From contig JAKRWB010000270.1 in assembly GCA_022353185.1 (NCBI GenBank), positions 1-6,006 on the forward strand: a stretch of 6,006 nucleotides of DNA, given 5' to 3'. The notes under the pieces were generated by a model. That model ran no database searches and was not told the origin of the DNA. It was given only the letters and a program-made list of their open reading frames with translations. Each line of letters begins with the position of its first letter. Position 1 is the first letter of the stretch. Positions 1-5,741 of the stretch are shown here, piece after piece. The position numbers were made by a program, and so were the translations under genes. Source of the DNA: ANME-2 cluster archaeon. Its GTDB lineage: Archaea > Halobacteriota > Methanosarcinia > Methanosarcinales > Methanocomedenaceae.

Positions 1-77
1 TTTTCTAATTAGAGCTATAATTAACTGCATCCTTTCCTGTTGGCTGAGATTTCGATTTGATGGAGGCGGTTTACATG

Positions 78-82
78 AAAAA
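78..82 (-). terminator. Candidate T-run terminator after the HDAC-like gene
   Basis: Five consecutive T residues on the minus strand lie about ten bases beyond the stop codon of the HDAC-like gene. Archaeal transcription often ends at short oligo-T tracts without a hairpin, so this is a plausible termination site. A run of five is short and could be chance. The rest of 1-92 shows no convincing gene. Confidence 0.35.
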
Positions 83-92
83 GGTTATTCTT

Positions 93-1097
93 TTATAGGA
101 TAGTCTTTATTTGCCGGACCATTTCAATCGTTTTGTAATGTGGCATCTCTGCTTCCATTTCCACGTTATGTAATAATGCCTTAAAAATTGAATTTACCGA
201 ACTGCTCAAAGCACCATAATCATACCCCCCTTCCAGTGAAAGCACAAGTCTCCCGTCACAAAGTTCCTCTGCCAGCGACCGCACCACCCCGGTCATCTGT
301 CCAAAACCGGCAGAGGTCAGGTTCATACCTGCCAGAGGGTCGTCCCTGTGCCCGTCCTGTCCTGCACTCACCAGAATGATGTCAGGCCTGAACTTACGGG
401 CAGCAGGTCCCAGAATCTCATTGAACACATACAGGTAATCAGCATCGTTAGCACCCCCGGGCAACGGTACATTGATACTATATCCCCTGCCCTCCCCTAC
501 TCCCATCTCATTCACTTTGCCCGTCCCTGGAAAATGGGGATACTGATGAATGGAAAAATAGAGCACTGAACTATCCTCATAGAATGCTTTCTGAGTACCA
601 TTGCCGTGATGCACGTCCCAGTCCACTATAAGCACCTTTTCCAATCCCCTATGTTGGGCATACCGGGCCGCTATTGCCACATTATTGAACAGGCAAAAAC
701 CCATACTCATGTCCGGCTCGGCGTGGTGGCCCGGTGGACGCACAAGTGCAAACACACTATCCACGCCAACCACACTGTCCATGACTGCATCCACTGCCGA
801 TATAACACCGCCTGCGGCTAGCAATGCAACCTCATACGAACGGTTGCTGGTGGGTGTATCCCCGTCCAGGGCTTTCTCTTTCGATGAAAAATCCTTAACC
901 GTGCGTATATGTTCAGACGTATGGACAAACTGTATCTGGCCAGCGGAAGCAGCTATAGGTTTTACAGGATAGAGCATTTCAATAAGGTCTGCATCTTCCA
1001 GACCTTTCATTATAGCACTCAACCGTCCGGCATTCTCTGGATGCCTGCCTGTATCATGCTCCAGGTAATCCTCAGAATATACAAAACCCACCTGCAT
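93..1097 (-). CDS. HDAC-like family deacetylase (arginase/deacetylase fold, zinc-dependent)
   Basis: This 334-residue cytoplasmic protein belongs to the histone deacetylase / acetylpolyamine amidohydrolase / AcuC superfamily, which removes acetyl groups from lysines or polyamines using a bound zinc. All key residues are visible. The RPPGHHAE motif (from residue 120) supplies the His pair H124/H125. VDWDVHHGNGT (158-168) supplies zinc ligands D161 and H163. SAGQDGHRDDPL (244-255) supplies the third zinc ligand D248. LEGGYD (288-293) carries the probable catalytic tyrosine Y292. The length is normal for a single-domain member, and it has no signal peptide or membrane segment. The residue before D248 is Gln where many homologues have Phe. 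The ATG start is followed by a typical family N-terminus (YSEDYLEHDTGRHPENAGR). I see no Shine-Dalgarno site, and an AT-rich TATA-like stretch lies about 25-30 bases upstream, so the mRNA may be leaderless. The substrate (chromatin protein, acetyl-CoA synthetase-like target or acetylpolyamine) cannot be told from sequence. Family assignment is near certain; substrate is open. Confidence 0.93.
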   Translation of the reverse strand: MQVGFVYSEDYLEHDTGRHPENAGRLSAIMKGLEDADLIEMLYPVKPIAASAGQIQFVHTSEHIRTVKDFSSKEKALDGDTPTSNRSYEVALLAAGGVISAVDAVMDSVVGVDSVFALVRPPGHHAEPDMSMGFCLFNNVAIAARYAQHRGLEKVLIVDWDVHHGNGTQKAFYEDSSVLYFSIHQYPHFPGTGKVNEMGVGEGRGYSINVPLPGGANDADYLYVFNEILGPAARKFRPDIILVSAGQDGHRDDPLAGMNLTSAGFGQMTGVVRSLAEELCDGRLVLSLEGGYDYGALSSSVNSIFKALLHNVEMEAEMPHYKTIEMVRQIKTIL

Positions 1098-1116
1098 AAT
1101 AGTAATAACAGCAGGA

Positions 1117-1132
1117 TATGTTAAAAATATTA
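1117..1132 (-). promoter_or_regulatory. Possible TATA-like promoter of the HDAC-like gene
   Basis: On the minus strand an AT-rich stretch (TAATATTTTTAAC) sits about 20-35 bases upstream of the HDAC-like ATG. This is the spacing expected for an archaeal TATA box driving a leaderless or nearly leaderless mRNA, and it fits the absence of a Shine-Dalgarno site. The same stretch holds a T5 run (1123-1127) about ten bases past the DUF2111 stop, which could instead end the DUF2111 transcript. No BRE is clear. Confidence 0.3.
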
Positions 1133-1137
1133 GTAGC

Positions 1138-1473
1138 TCAAAGTCGTGTCAGGTCTATGAAACCTGCCAGGTTAACCACACCAATAGCGCCGACAACCTC
1201 TCCGTTGTTGTCTTTGATAGGGGAAACTACAACCGGAACATCCTTATAAGGTCCTTCATCTGCAAAACCGTGTATGGTCGTGCCTTCCTCAATTGCCCTT
1301 TCCAGATAAACTCCGGTATAATCATAATCAAGAACAGCATTATTTTCAATCCGGATGCCTTTTTTGTTCTTGCTTCTCATAGTAACAGGCAATCCTACTG
1401 CAGAAAATATGGCCATAGCTATTGGTTCTAACTCTTGTGCTGTAGAATCTTTGGTAATTGCTATTCCGACCAT
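1138..1473 (-). CDS. DUF2111 family protein, function unknown
   Basis: This protein of about 111 residues resembles the DUF2111 family of small conserved proteins known mainly from methanogenic archaea; no function has been established that I know of. Visible traits are a mixed N-terminal half (from MVGIAITKDSTAQELEPIAM), a basic segment (RSKNKKGIRIE) and a C-terminal half with VVVSPIKDNNGEVVGAIGVV. That last pattern recalls the final strands of PAS, GAF or cache-like sensor folds, so a ligand-binding or sensory role is possible but only inferred. There is no signal peptide, membrane helix or cysteine cluster. I place the start at the ATG at 1471-1473 because GGTG stands five bases upstream (1479-1482). 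The frame stays open to a TTG at 1491, but no ribosome site precedes it. The gene lies 40 bases from the HDAC-like gene and 63 from queD, all in one direction, so co-transcription is possible. Confidence 0.8.
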   Translation of the reverse strand: MVGIAITKDSTAQELEPIAMAIFSAVGLPVTMRSKNKKGIRIENNAVLDYDYTGVYLERAIEEGTTIHGFADEGPYKDVPVVVSPIKDNNGEVVGAIGVVNLAGFIDLTRL

Positions 1474-1478
1474 TTTAA

Positions 1479-1482
1479 CACC
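1479..1482 (-). promoter_or_regulatory. Shine-Dalgarno site deciding the DUF2111 start
   Basis: GGTG on the minus strand lies five bases before the ATG at 1473 and matches the archaeal anti-SD core. It favours this ATG over the upstream in-frame TTG at 1491, which would add six residues and has no such site. Confidence 0.5.
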
Positions 1483-1493
1483 GAATCTCAAAT

Positions 1494-1514
1494 GAAATAT
1501 ACTATACTTAAATG
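1494..1514 (-). promoter_or_regulatory. Possible TATA-like promoter upstream of DUF2111
   Basis: The minus strand reads CATTTAAGTATAGTATATTT, an AT-rich block 20-40 bases upstream of the DUF2111 ATG. Initiation from its distal part (ATTTAAG) would leave a short leader that includes the GGTG site. I see no T-run terminator between queD and this gene, so readthrough from queD is an alternative. Confidence 0.3.
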
Positions 1515-1536
1515 CTCCGAATCATCCACGCATTTT

Positions 1537-2022
1537 TTAAAGGTCCATATTACAACCAGCACCCTGTCCGATTCCCTCATCCACCCTGACATGTAAGCCA
1601 GTAATATTATTTGCGGGTCCATTACCTCTTATTCCTACTGATATTTCATTTAAGAAATATTTGCAGAGGTCTTCAGCACTTACCGAATTTATGGGCAGCA
1701 GCAGCACATCATCCCGAGGCAGAACATAGTGTTTACAGCTTTTTAAAATCTCCATAGTATAGTGCCCCTGTTCTTCAGTTATCTTCAGCCTGGGGTCGTT
1801 TTCAGCTACCAGTACCCTATGGTCAAGCCGGTTACAGACATCCTTGACAATATCTTTGAGTTCGATGAAATCTATTATGAACTCTCCTGCCTGGGTACCT
1901 TCCACACGTACACTAACAGCATAGGTATGACCGTGCAGCCGACCGCATTTCGGATGGTCTGGTATCAGATGACTGGCAGAAAATCGGAGTTTTGCCATCC
2001 AGCCATCAAGTTCAATAAACAA
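1537..2022 (-). CDS. queD: QueD/6-pyruvoyl-tetrahydropterin synthase family (6-carboxy-tetrahydropterin synthase)
   Basis: This is a tunnelling-fold pterin enzyme acting on dihydroneopterin triphosphate. Numbered from the TTG start at 2022 (161 residues), the zinc ligands are H18 (RFSASH), H30 and H32 (CGRLHGH). C26 is the probable catalytic cysteine, D67/H68 (LDHR) are the partner residues, E117 lies in the VSAEDL pterin-binding region and E149 (VRVDEG) is near the end. The C-x3-H-G-H spacing fits the QueD type, which makes 6-carboxy-5,6,7,8-tetrahydropterin for preQ0 and archaeosine, rather than the PTPS-III type, which has Glu in place of the Cys. The protein is longer than the roughly 120 residues of bacterial QueD, as in other archaeal members. 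The frame extends upstream to a TTG at 2115, but that would run into rlmE. The TTG at 2022 is preceded by a seven-base perfect Shine-Dalgarno match and begins just before the family's N-terminal strand (FIELDGW). A role in another pterin pathway cannot be excluded. Confidence 0.87.
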   Translation of the reverse strand: MFIELDGWMAKLRFSASHLIPDHPKCGRLHGHTYAVSVRVEGTQAGEFIIDFIELKDIVKDVCNRLDHRVLVAENDPRLKITEEQGHYTMEILKSCKHYVLPRDDVLLLPINSVSAEDLCKYFLNEISVGIRGNGPANNITGLHVRVDEGIGQGAGCNMDL

Positions 2023-2028
2023 TTTAGT

Positions 2029-2035
2029 ATCACCT
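2029..2035 (-). promoter_or_regulatory. Strong Shine-Dalgarno site fixing a TTG start for queD
   Basis: AGGTGAT on the minus strand is complementary to the archaeal 16S 3' end (ATCACCT) over seven bases and stands six bases before the TTG at 2020-2022. It decides the start against the in-frame ATG at 1998, which would remove the first beta strand, and against the longer GTG (2082) and TTG (2115) options that overlap rlmE. Confidence 0.75.
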
Positions 2036-2075
2036 GGGAGAGGTTTAAGGGTTTCTATAACAATAAACTCTTTGT
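2036..2075. promoter_or_regulatory. Divergent promoter region between queD and rlmE
   Basis: Only 53 bases separate the two divergent starts. On the minus strand GAGTTTATTGTTATAG (2057-2072) could be the queD TATA box, giving initiation near 2038 and a short leader that carries the Shine-Dalgarno site. On the plus strand GAGAGGTTTAAGG (2038-2050) could be the BRE/TATA of rlmE, about 28 bases before its ATG. rlmE has no Shine-Dalgarno site, so a leaderless transcript fits. The two promoters would overlap, which could make them compete or be controlled together. Elements are inferred from spacing and composition only. Confidence 0.4.
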
Positions 2076-2840
2076 ATGGCACGAAACCAGAAAGATTATT
2101 TCTACCACAAAGCAAAGAATGAGGGGTACCGTTCCAGAGCCTCGTATAAACTGGACCAGATCAATAAAAAGCATAATGTCATCAAACCTGGCGATTCGGT
2201 AGTGGACCTGGGTGCGGCCCCGGGTGGTTGGTTGCAGATGGCGAAAGAACTTTCGGGTGGAAGGGTAGTGGGTGTGGATTTGCAAAAGATCAAACCACTT
2301 GAGGGTGTGCAGACCATTAAAGGGGACATAACACGTGACACTACCCTGAAAAAAATAGAGGAAATTATAGGCGAGCACGGAGCCGATGTAGTGATATGTG
2401 ATGCGGCGCCAAACCTGACCGGCAGCTGGGGGCTTGACCATGGCCGCTCTATTGGCCTTAGTGAATCTGCATTAGCTATTGCAAAAAAGTTACTGAAACC
2501 AGGAGGTAACTTTGTGGTCAAGGTGTTCCAGGGTGATATGTTCAAAGATTTCCTGGATGAAGCGAAAGAGAATTTCGTGTATTTACGTTCATTTACACCA
2601 AGAGCTTCACGTAAAGAAAGCGCTGAGATATATGTGGTGGGAAAGAAGTTCCTGTCAACCTTGATTAAGAAGGGCCAGGAATATGATGTGGAGATTCTGG
2701 AAATAGGTGACCAGAGGGATGGCATTGCCAGGGTCGGAGATTTTGTGGTGTTTGTGCCAAATACGAAGGTGGGACAGCACGTGAGGGTACAAATAACTGA
2801 TGTGAAGCCGAAATTTGCTTTTGCAGACATTATAGAATAA
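2076..2840 (+). CDS. rlmE: RlmE/FtsJ-type rRNA 2'-O-ribose methyltransferase with TRAM domain
   Basis: This 254-residue enzyme transfers a methyl group from S-adenosylmethionine to a ribose 2'-OH, in the RlmE family usually a uridine of the 23S rRNA A-loop; the exact archaeal target is inferred. The N-terminus (RSRASYKLDQI) carries K25. The SAM-binding motif is VVDLGAAPGGWLQ (42-54), followed by the acidic loop VVGVDLQ (64-70). CDAAPN (108-113) carries D109, VVKVFQG (147-153) carries K149 and SAEIYVVG (182-189) carries E184. Together these give the complete K-D-K-E tetrad of the FtsJ family. A TRAM domain (about 198-254: KKGQEYDVEI to the KFAFADIIE end) follows the catalytic domain. TRAM binds RNA, is absent from bacterial RlmE and is known from the Methanosarcina-type protein. 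The ATG at 2076 gives the expected short family N-terminus (MARNQKDYFYHKA). No Shine-Dalgarno site precedes it. queD is divergent, and the next plus-strand gene starts 78 bases downstream. Confidence 0.95.
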   Translation: MARNQKDYFYHKAKNEGYRSRASYKLDQINKKHNVIKPGDSVVDLGAAPGGWLQMAKELSGGRVVGVDLQKIKPLEGVQTIKGDITRDTTLKKIEEIIGEHGADVVICDAAPNLTGSWGLDHGRSIGLSESALAIAKKLLKPGGNFVVKVFQGDMFKDFLDEAKENFVYLRSFTPRASRKESAEIYVVGKKFLSTLIKKGQEYDVEILEIGDQRDGIARVGDFVVFVPNTKVGQHVRVQITDVKPKFAFADIIE

Positions 2841-2881
2841 AATGGATTGAAAATTATATCACAATTATCATAATTATGGCA

Positions 2882-2901
2882 AAAGTTTAATTTACTATTA
2901 A
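2882..2901 (+). promoter_or_regulatory. Possible TATA-like promoter of the four-cysteine protein gene
   Basis: An AT-rich block (AAGTTTAATTTACTATTAA) is centred about 27 bases before the ATG at 2919, the spacing of an archaeal TATA box for a leaderless transcript. The surrounding rlmE-to-start gap is AT-rich throughout, so composition alone could produce it. Confidence 0.28.
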
Positions 2902-2918
2902 GTACAATATTAAATAAC

Positions 2919-3296
2919 ATGTCACTTCCTACATTTTGCCCAAAAACAGGTTATGGTACATGTATTGGTGATAAATGCCCTGTGTATGTCATGGACTGGC
3001 GGTCCAAAGATGAATACTGTAATGTGGGTTATTATCCGGACCATGAACGCAAATCCCTGGGCGAACCAGTGGTGGATAATTATGCATCTGGCATTAAAGA
3101 AAATCCTGCAAAAAAAAGTGATGCTCATAGCCGATTAGACCTGAATTCAAAGTTGGAAGGATTGCAGGAATGTGACGAAATAACTGTTGGGCCAGAGATT
3201 GAAGTTGCCAAACCAAAGAATAATGTACATAAGACAAAGAACCTTATGAACTTGGGTGACATATCAGAGGATTATGAAGCTCAGTTTTGGGCTTGA
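2919..3296 (+). CDS. Small hypothetical protein with a four-cysteine N-terminal motif
   Basis: I do not recognise a characterised family. The product is 125 residues. The first 45 hold all but one of its cysteines, as C7-x7-C15-x4-C20-x13-C34, in the setting FCPKTGYGTCIGDKCPVY and DEYCNVGYYPD. This spacing with conserved-looking Gly, Pro and aromatic residues suggests a small metal-binding module (zinc or iron-sulfur), similar in style to short archaeal cysteine proteins; that is inference. Residues from about 46 on are polar and charged, rich in Lys, Asn, Asp and Glu, with one further cysteine (ECDE) and no hydrophobic core pattern, so this part is probably flexible. There is no signal peptide or membrane helix. 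The ATG at 2919 has no Shine-Dalgarno site, and an AT-rich stretch about 20-35 bases upstream could be a TATA box for a leaderless mRNA. It could also be read from rlmE, 78 bases upstream, since no clear terminator lies between them. It converges on glcF. Confidence 0.72.
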   Translation: MSLPTFCPKTGYGTCIGDKCPVYVMDWRSKDEYCNVGYYPDHERKSLGEPVVDNYASGIKENPAKKSDAHSRLDLNSKLEGLQECDEITVGPEIEVAKPKNNVHKTKNLMNLGDISEDYEAQFWA

Positions 3297-3309
3297 TATT
3301 ATTACTATA

Positions 3310-3323
3310 TTTTTACCATTTTT
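3310..3323 (+). terminator. Double T-run terminator between convergent genes
   Basis: Two T5 tracts (3310-3314 and 3319-3323) within an imperfect tandem repeat of ATTTTTAC follow the stop codon of the four-cysteine protein by about 14 bases. T-rich tracts like this are typical archaeal termination signals, and the site lies in the 28-base gap where two genes converge. It would end the plus-strand transcript only; on the minus strand it is A-rich. Confidence 0.55.
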
Positions 3324-3324
3324 A

Positions 3325-4365
3325 CTATTTCATTGCCATCGATACCAATTCTGCCAGATCAAGCACTTTAACCCCAGTATCTGCCAGGTTCCTGAAACAC
3401 AAAGGGCATGACGTAACAACATAGTCAATTCCGTCGGGAATATTATTTTTTAGTTCTTCAGCAATGGAACCAGACAGTTCCGGATAACCCATCCTGACAC
3501 CACCTCCCCCACCGCAACAACTGGCATTCTCCTTTGAAGCTTTCATCTCCACAAGAGTGCAGACCTTTTCAATAACCTGTCTGGGAGCATCATATATCCC
3601 ATACGTCCTGCCCAGGTGACACGGGTCATGATAGGTTACCGAAATGTCAAGTTGACTCAGTGATAGCTCATCAAGCCTGTCAGCCAAAAACTCTGAAAGG
3701 TGCAGCACACCAAAGCCCTGGTATTGCTCCCTGAACATCGAATAACAGCCGGCACAACCAACAATTATGGTATGTGCACCTGCTTCCTTGAACTGCCGGG
3801 AATTATGTTCAATCAGTTCAGATGCGTCCAGTCCCATCCTGAACAGTGGTGAACCACAGCACTTTTCGTCTTCAAGCAATCCGACCCCGAACTTTTCCAG
3901 AATCCCATATGTCGCCGTTGCTGTGGATTGATACCTGTATGATGCCAGGCAGCCTGCAAAATATACATATCCGGATTCCCCGGGAACCTGATGAGCAGTT
4001 ATCCATGCCGTCCTTGCTGATTTATCGCCCAGCGAGTTGCCAGTGTTTCTGATACGCTCCTGCATTTCCAACTGATGAGGAGTTGCATGCCCCAAACCCA
4101 CCAGTTTACGCCGGGCGGCCCGGGTCACCTGTTGAGGGTCTGCACCTGTTGGGCATTCAGTTACACACTGATGGCAGGTAGTGCATGTCAATATACTCCT
4201 TATCATTCCGGCTGATGGTTCAAGCCCGGAAGCCATTCCCATTGCTATCTGCATCCTGCCCCTGGCCCCGGCAAATTCCCAGCCCTGTACCTGCTGGACC
4301 GGGCATACCGTACGACAGCGGCCGCACCTTACGCATTTTACAATTTCAGGCAGGTATTCCTTCAT
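3325..4365 (-). CDS. glcF: GlcF/HdrD-like iron-sulfur subunit with two CCG domains
   Basis: This 346-residue electron-transfer subunit partners the FAD oxidase encoded just upstream. The N-terminus has two ferredoxin-type 4Fe-4S motifs: C11-x2-C14-x2-C17-x3-C21-P and C61-x2-C64-x2-C67-x3-C71-P. Two complete CCG motifs follow: C139 / C169-C170 / C204-x2-C207 and C249 / C283-C284 / C320-x2-C323. Paired CCG domains are found in HdrB/HdrD, GlcF, GlpC and LldE-type proteins; in heterodisulfide reductase they hold non-cubane 4Fe-4S clusters. No membrane helix or signal peptide is seen, so the protein is probably soluble or peripherally attached. The start is the ATG of an ATGA overlap with glcD, with AGGTGG (4373-4378) seven bases upstream, which indicates translational coupling. 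The electron acceptor (quinone, methanophenazine, a heterodisulfide or an ETF-like carrier) is not shown by the sequence. The glcF name follows the domain layout and partner and does not prove glycolate as substrate. Confidence 0.9.
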   Translation of the reverse strand: MKEYLPEIVKCVRCGRCRTVCPVQQVQGWEFAGARGRMQIAMGMASGLEPSAGMIRSILTCTTCHQCVTECPTGADPQQVTRAARRKLVGLGHATPHQLEMQERIRNTGNSLGDKSARTAWITAHQVPGESGYVYFAGCLASYRYQSTATATYGILEKFGVGLLEDEKCCGSPLFRMGLDASELIEHNSRQFKEAGAHTIIVGCAGCYSMFREQYQGFGVLHLSEFLADRLDELSLSQLDISVTYHDPCHLGRTYGIYDAPRQVIEKVCTLVEMKASKENASCCGGGGGVRMGYPELSGSIAEELKNNIPDGIDYVVTSCPLCFRNLADTGVKVLDLAELVSMAMK

Positions 4366-5741
4366 TCCAGGCCCACCTTTTGCGGGTTCATAATATTATG
4401 GGGGTCCAGTGCCTGCTTGATGGCTATCATGACATCCAGTGCACCTCCATGTTCCTTGATCATGTACATTCCACGGGCACTACCGATACCATGCTCTCCT
4501 GACACGGTGCCATTGAGCCGCAGAGCAGCCAGGTGGATGTCGTCTGCCGTCTTTTCCAGCACTTCCCACTGCTCTTCATCAAGTGTATCAATAGCCATGC
4601 CCGTATGCAGGTTGCCGTCCCCTGCATGGCCGTATGTCATTATATTGAGACCGTGCCTGTCTGAAATGTTACGTATCTCCCTGAGCATTTCTGGAATTGC
4701 GGACAGGGGTACTGCTATATCTTCACCGATATAGACCCTGGTTTTACCTGGATTCAGGCGTGTAACCGCAGCGCCTGCCAGGCGGCGGGCAGCCCACAGT
4801 TCCTTCATCTCGGGCTCGGAATATGCGATAGTAACATCAAAAGCTCCAAGTTCCCGGCAGCATTCAGCCACCCGGGCCGCGCCGGATTCAACACTACACG
4901 GGGCGCCGTCCACTTCAATTAGCAACATGGCTTCACAATCAGGGATATTCAGGTTGGCATCATACGTATTGACAGCCTTGATGGTGGTACTATCCATCAG
5001 TTCGCATGCAGATGGCACGATGCCCTTTTCCATTATAGCCGACACAGTCCTGCCGGCAGCTTCCAGTTCATTGAAATGGGCCAGCACTGCCGCCCGGGCC
5101 TCGGGTAGCGGGTGTATCTTCAATCTGGCTCCGGTGATAATACCCAGCGTGCCTTCCGAACCTATCATCAATGCGGTGAGGTCATACCCGGACGCGGATT
5201 TCATGACCCTGCCGCCGGTCCGGATGACTGCCCCGTCCGGCATAACCACTTCAAGGTCCAGTACATAATCTGTAACAGTGCCGTATTTCACTGAGCGCAT
5301 ACCGCTGCCTCTGTTGGCTATCAGTCCGCCCAGGGTGCACATCTCGCTGCTGCCCGGGTCAGGTGGGAAGAAGAAACCATGGGGTTCAAGTGCACGGTTC
5401 AGGTCTGCGTGGATGAGTCCCGGCTCCACCAGTACCTGCAGGTTCCGGATGTCAATATCAATTATCCTGTTCATCCGGCTCATATCCAGTACGATGCCAC
5501 CACACAGTGGCACGGCTCCACCTGCCAGGCCGGTGCCTGCACCCCTTGCAACTATGGGTATGTGGTGTTTTTGGGCCAGTTTTACTATTTCTGATACTTC
5601 GGCTGTGGTACTGGGCATGACCACATAATCCGGGGTCCCCTTTATGTACGAAGCGTCAGAGGAATAGCAATACAACTCTGCCGGGTCATTGGAGATGCGC
5701 AATGGAGTGACAATGTTTTGGAGTTTTGCGAAGATATCCAT
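4362..5741 (-). CDS. glcD: GlcD/Dld-type FAD-linked 2-hydroxy acid oxidoreductase
   Basis: This 459-residue flavoprotein probably oxidises a 2-hydroxy acid such as D-lactate or glycolate to the 2-oxo acid. The PCMH-type FAD-binding domain spans about 36-215 and contains PIVARGAGTGLAGGA (62-76) for the FAD pyrophosphate, the PPDPGSS loop (126-132), GGLIANRGSG (138-147) and IGSEGTLGIITGA (193-205). The FAD-oxidase C-terminal domain (about 216-455) carries GHAGDGNLH (371-379, with H372 and H379 as likely metal or substrate ligands) and SGEHGIG (414-420, E416/H417), ending in the family-typical DPHNIMNPQK. The length is normal for GlcD/Dld. There is no signal peptide or membrane helix. It overlaps glcF by four bases, and the pair resembles bacterial glcDF and archaeal D-lactate dehydrogenase arrangements; no glcE or lactate permease is in the window. 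The ATG start gives a standard N-terminus, though no Shine-Dalgarno site is seen and the start lies in a perfect inverted repeat. Family is secure; the exact substrate is not. Confidence 0.93.
   Translation of the reverse strand: MDIFAKLQNIVTPLRISNDPAELYCYSSDASYIKGTPDYVVMPSTTAEVSEIVKLAQKHHIPIVARGAGTGLAGGAVPLCGGIVLDMSRMNRIIDIDIRNLQVLVEPGLIHADLNRALEPHGFFFPPDPGSSEMCTLGGLIANRGSGMRSVKYGTVTDYVLDLEVVMPDGAVIRTGGRVMKSASGYDLTALMIGSEGTLGIITGARLKIHPLPEARAAVLAHFNELEAAGRTVSAIMEKGIVPSACELMDSTTIKAVNTYDANLNIPDCEAMLLIEVDGAPCSVESGAARVAECCRELGAFDVTIAYSEPEMKELWAARRLAGAAVTRLNPGKTRVYIGEDIAVPLSAIPEMLREIRNISDRHGLNIMTYGHAGDGNLHTGMAIDTLDEEQWEVLEKTADDIHLAALRLNGTVSGEHGIGSARGMYMIKEHGGALDVMIAIKQALDPHNIMNPQKVGLE
4373..4378 (-). 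promoter_or_regulatory. Shine-Dalgarno site of glcF inside the end of glcD
   Basis: AGGTGG on the minus strand lies within the last codons of glcD, seven bases before the glcF ATG, and matches the archaeal anti-SD over AGGTG. With the ATGA stop-start overlap it suggests that ribosomes ending glcD re-initiate on glcF and keep the two subunits in balance. Confidence 0.6.

Noticed and set aside
1502..1514. CTATACTTAAATG resembles CTATACTTAGATG at the glcD start (5742-5754), 12 of 13 bases
   Set aside because: Several AT-rich matches of this quality are expected by chance in 6 kb, and the distances to the two start codons differ by about 29 bases, so a shared operator is unlikely.
2023..2115. 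An extra 31 N-terminal residues for QueD
   Set aside because: They would overlap the rlmE start, have no family similarity and depend on a TTG or GTG without a ribosome site, while TTG 2022 has a perfect one.
1762..2202. A 146-codon plus-strand open frame across queD and the start of rlmE
   Set aside because: It lies antisense to the well-supported queD and out of frame with rlmE, and its translation shows no recognisable motif. It is a shadow frame.
2841..2918. AT-rich partial dyads (repeated AATTAT) after rlmE as a terminator hairpin
   Set aside because: The arms do not pair over any useful length and no T-run follows. The pattern is explained by high AT content.
2102..2920. A 272-codon minus-strand open frame opposite rlmE
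   Set aside because: The opposite strand encodes a complete FtsJ tetrad plus TRAM domain. The antisense translation is Ser/Pro/Thr-rich with no family pattern.
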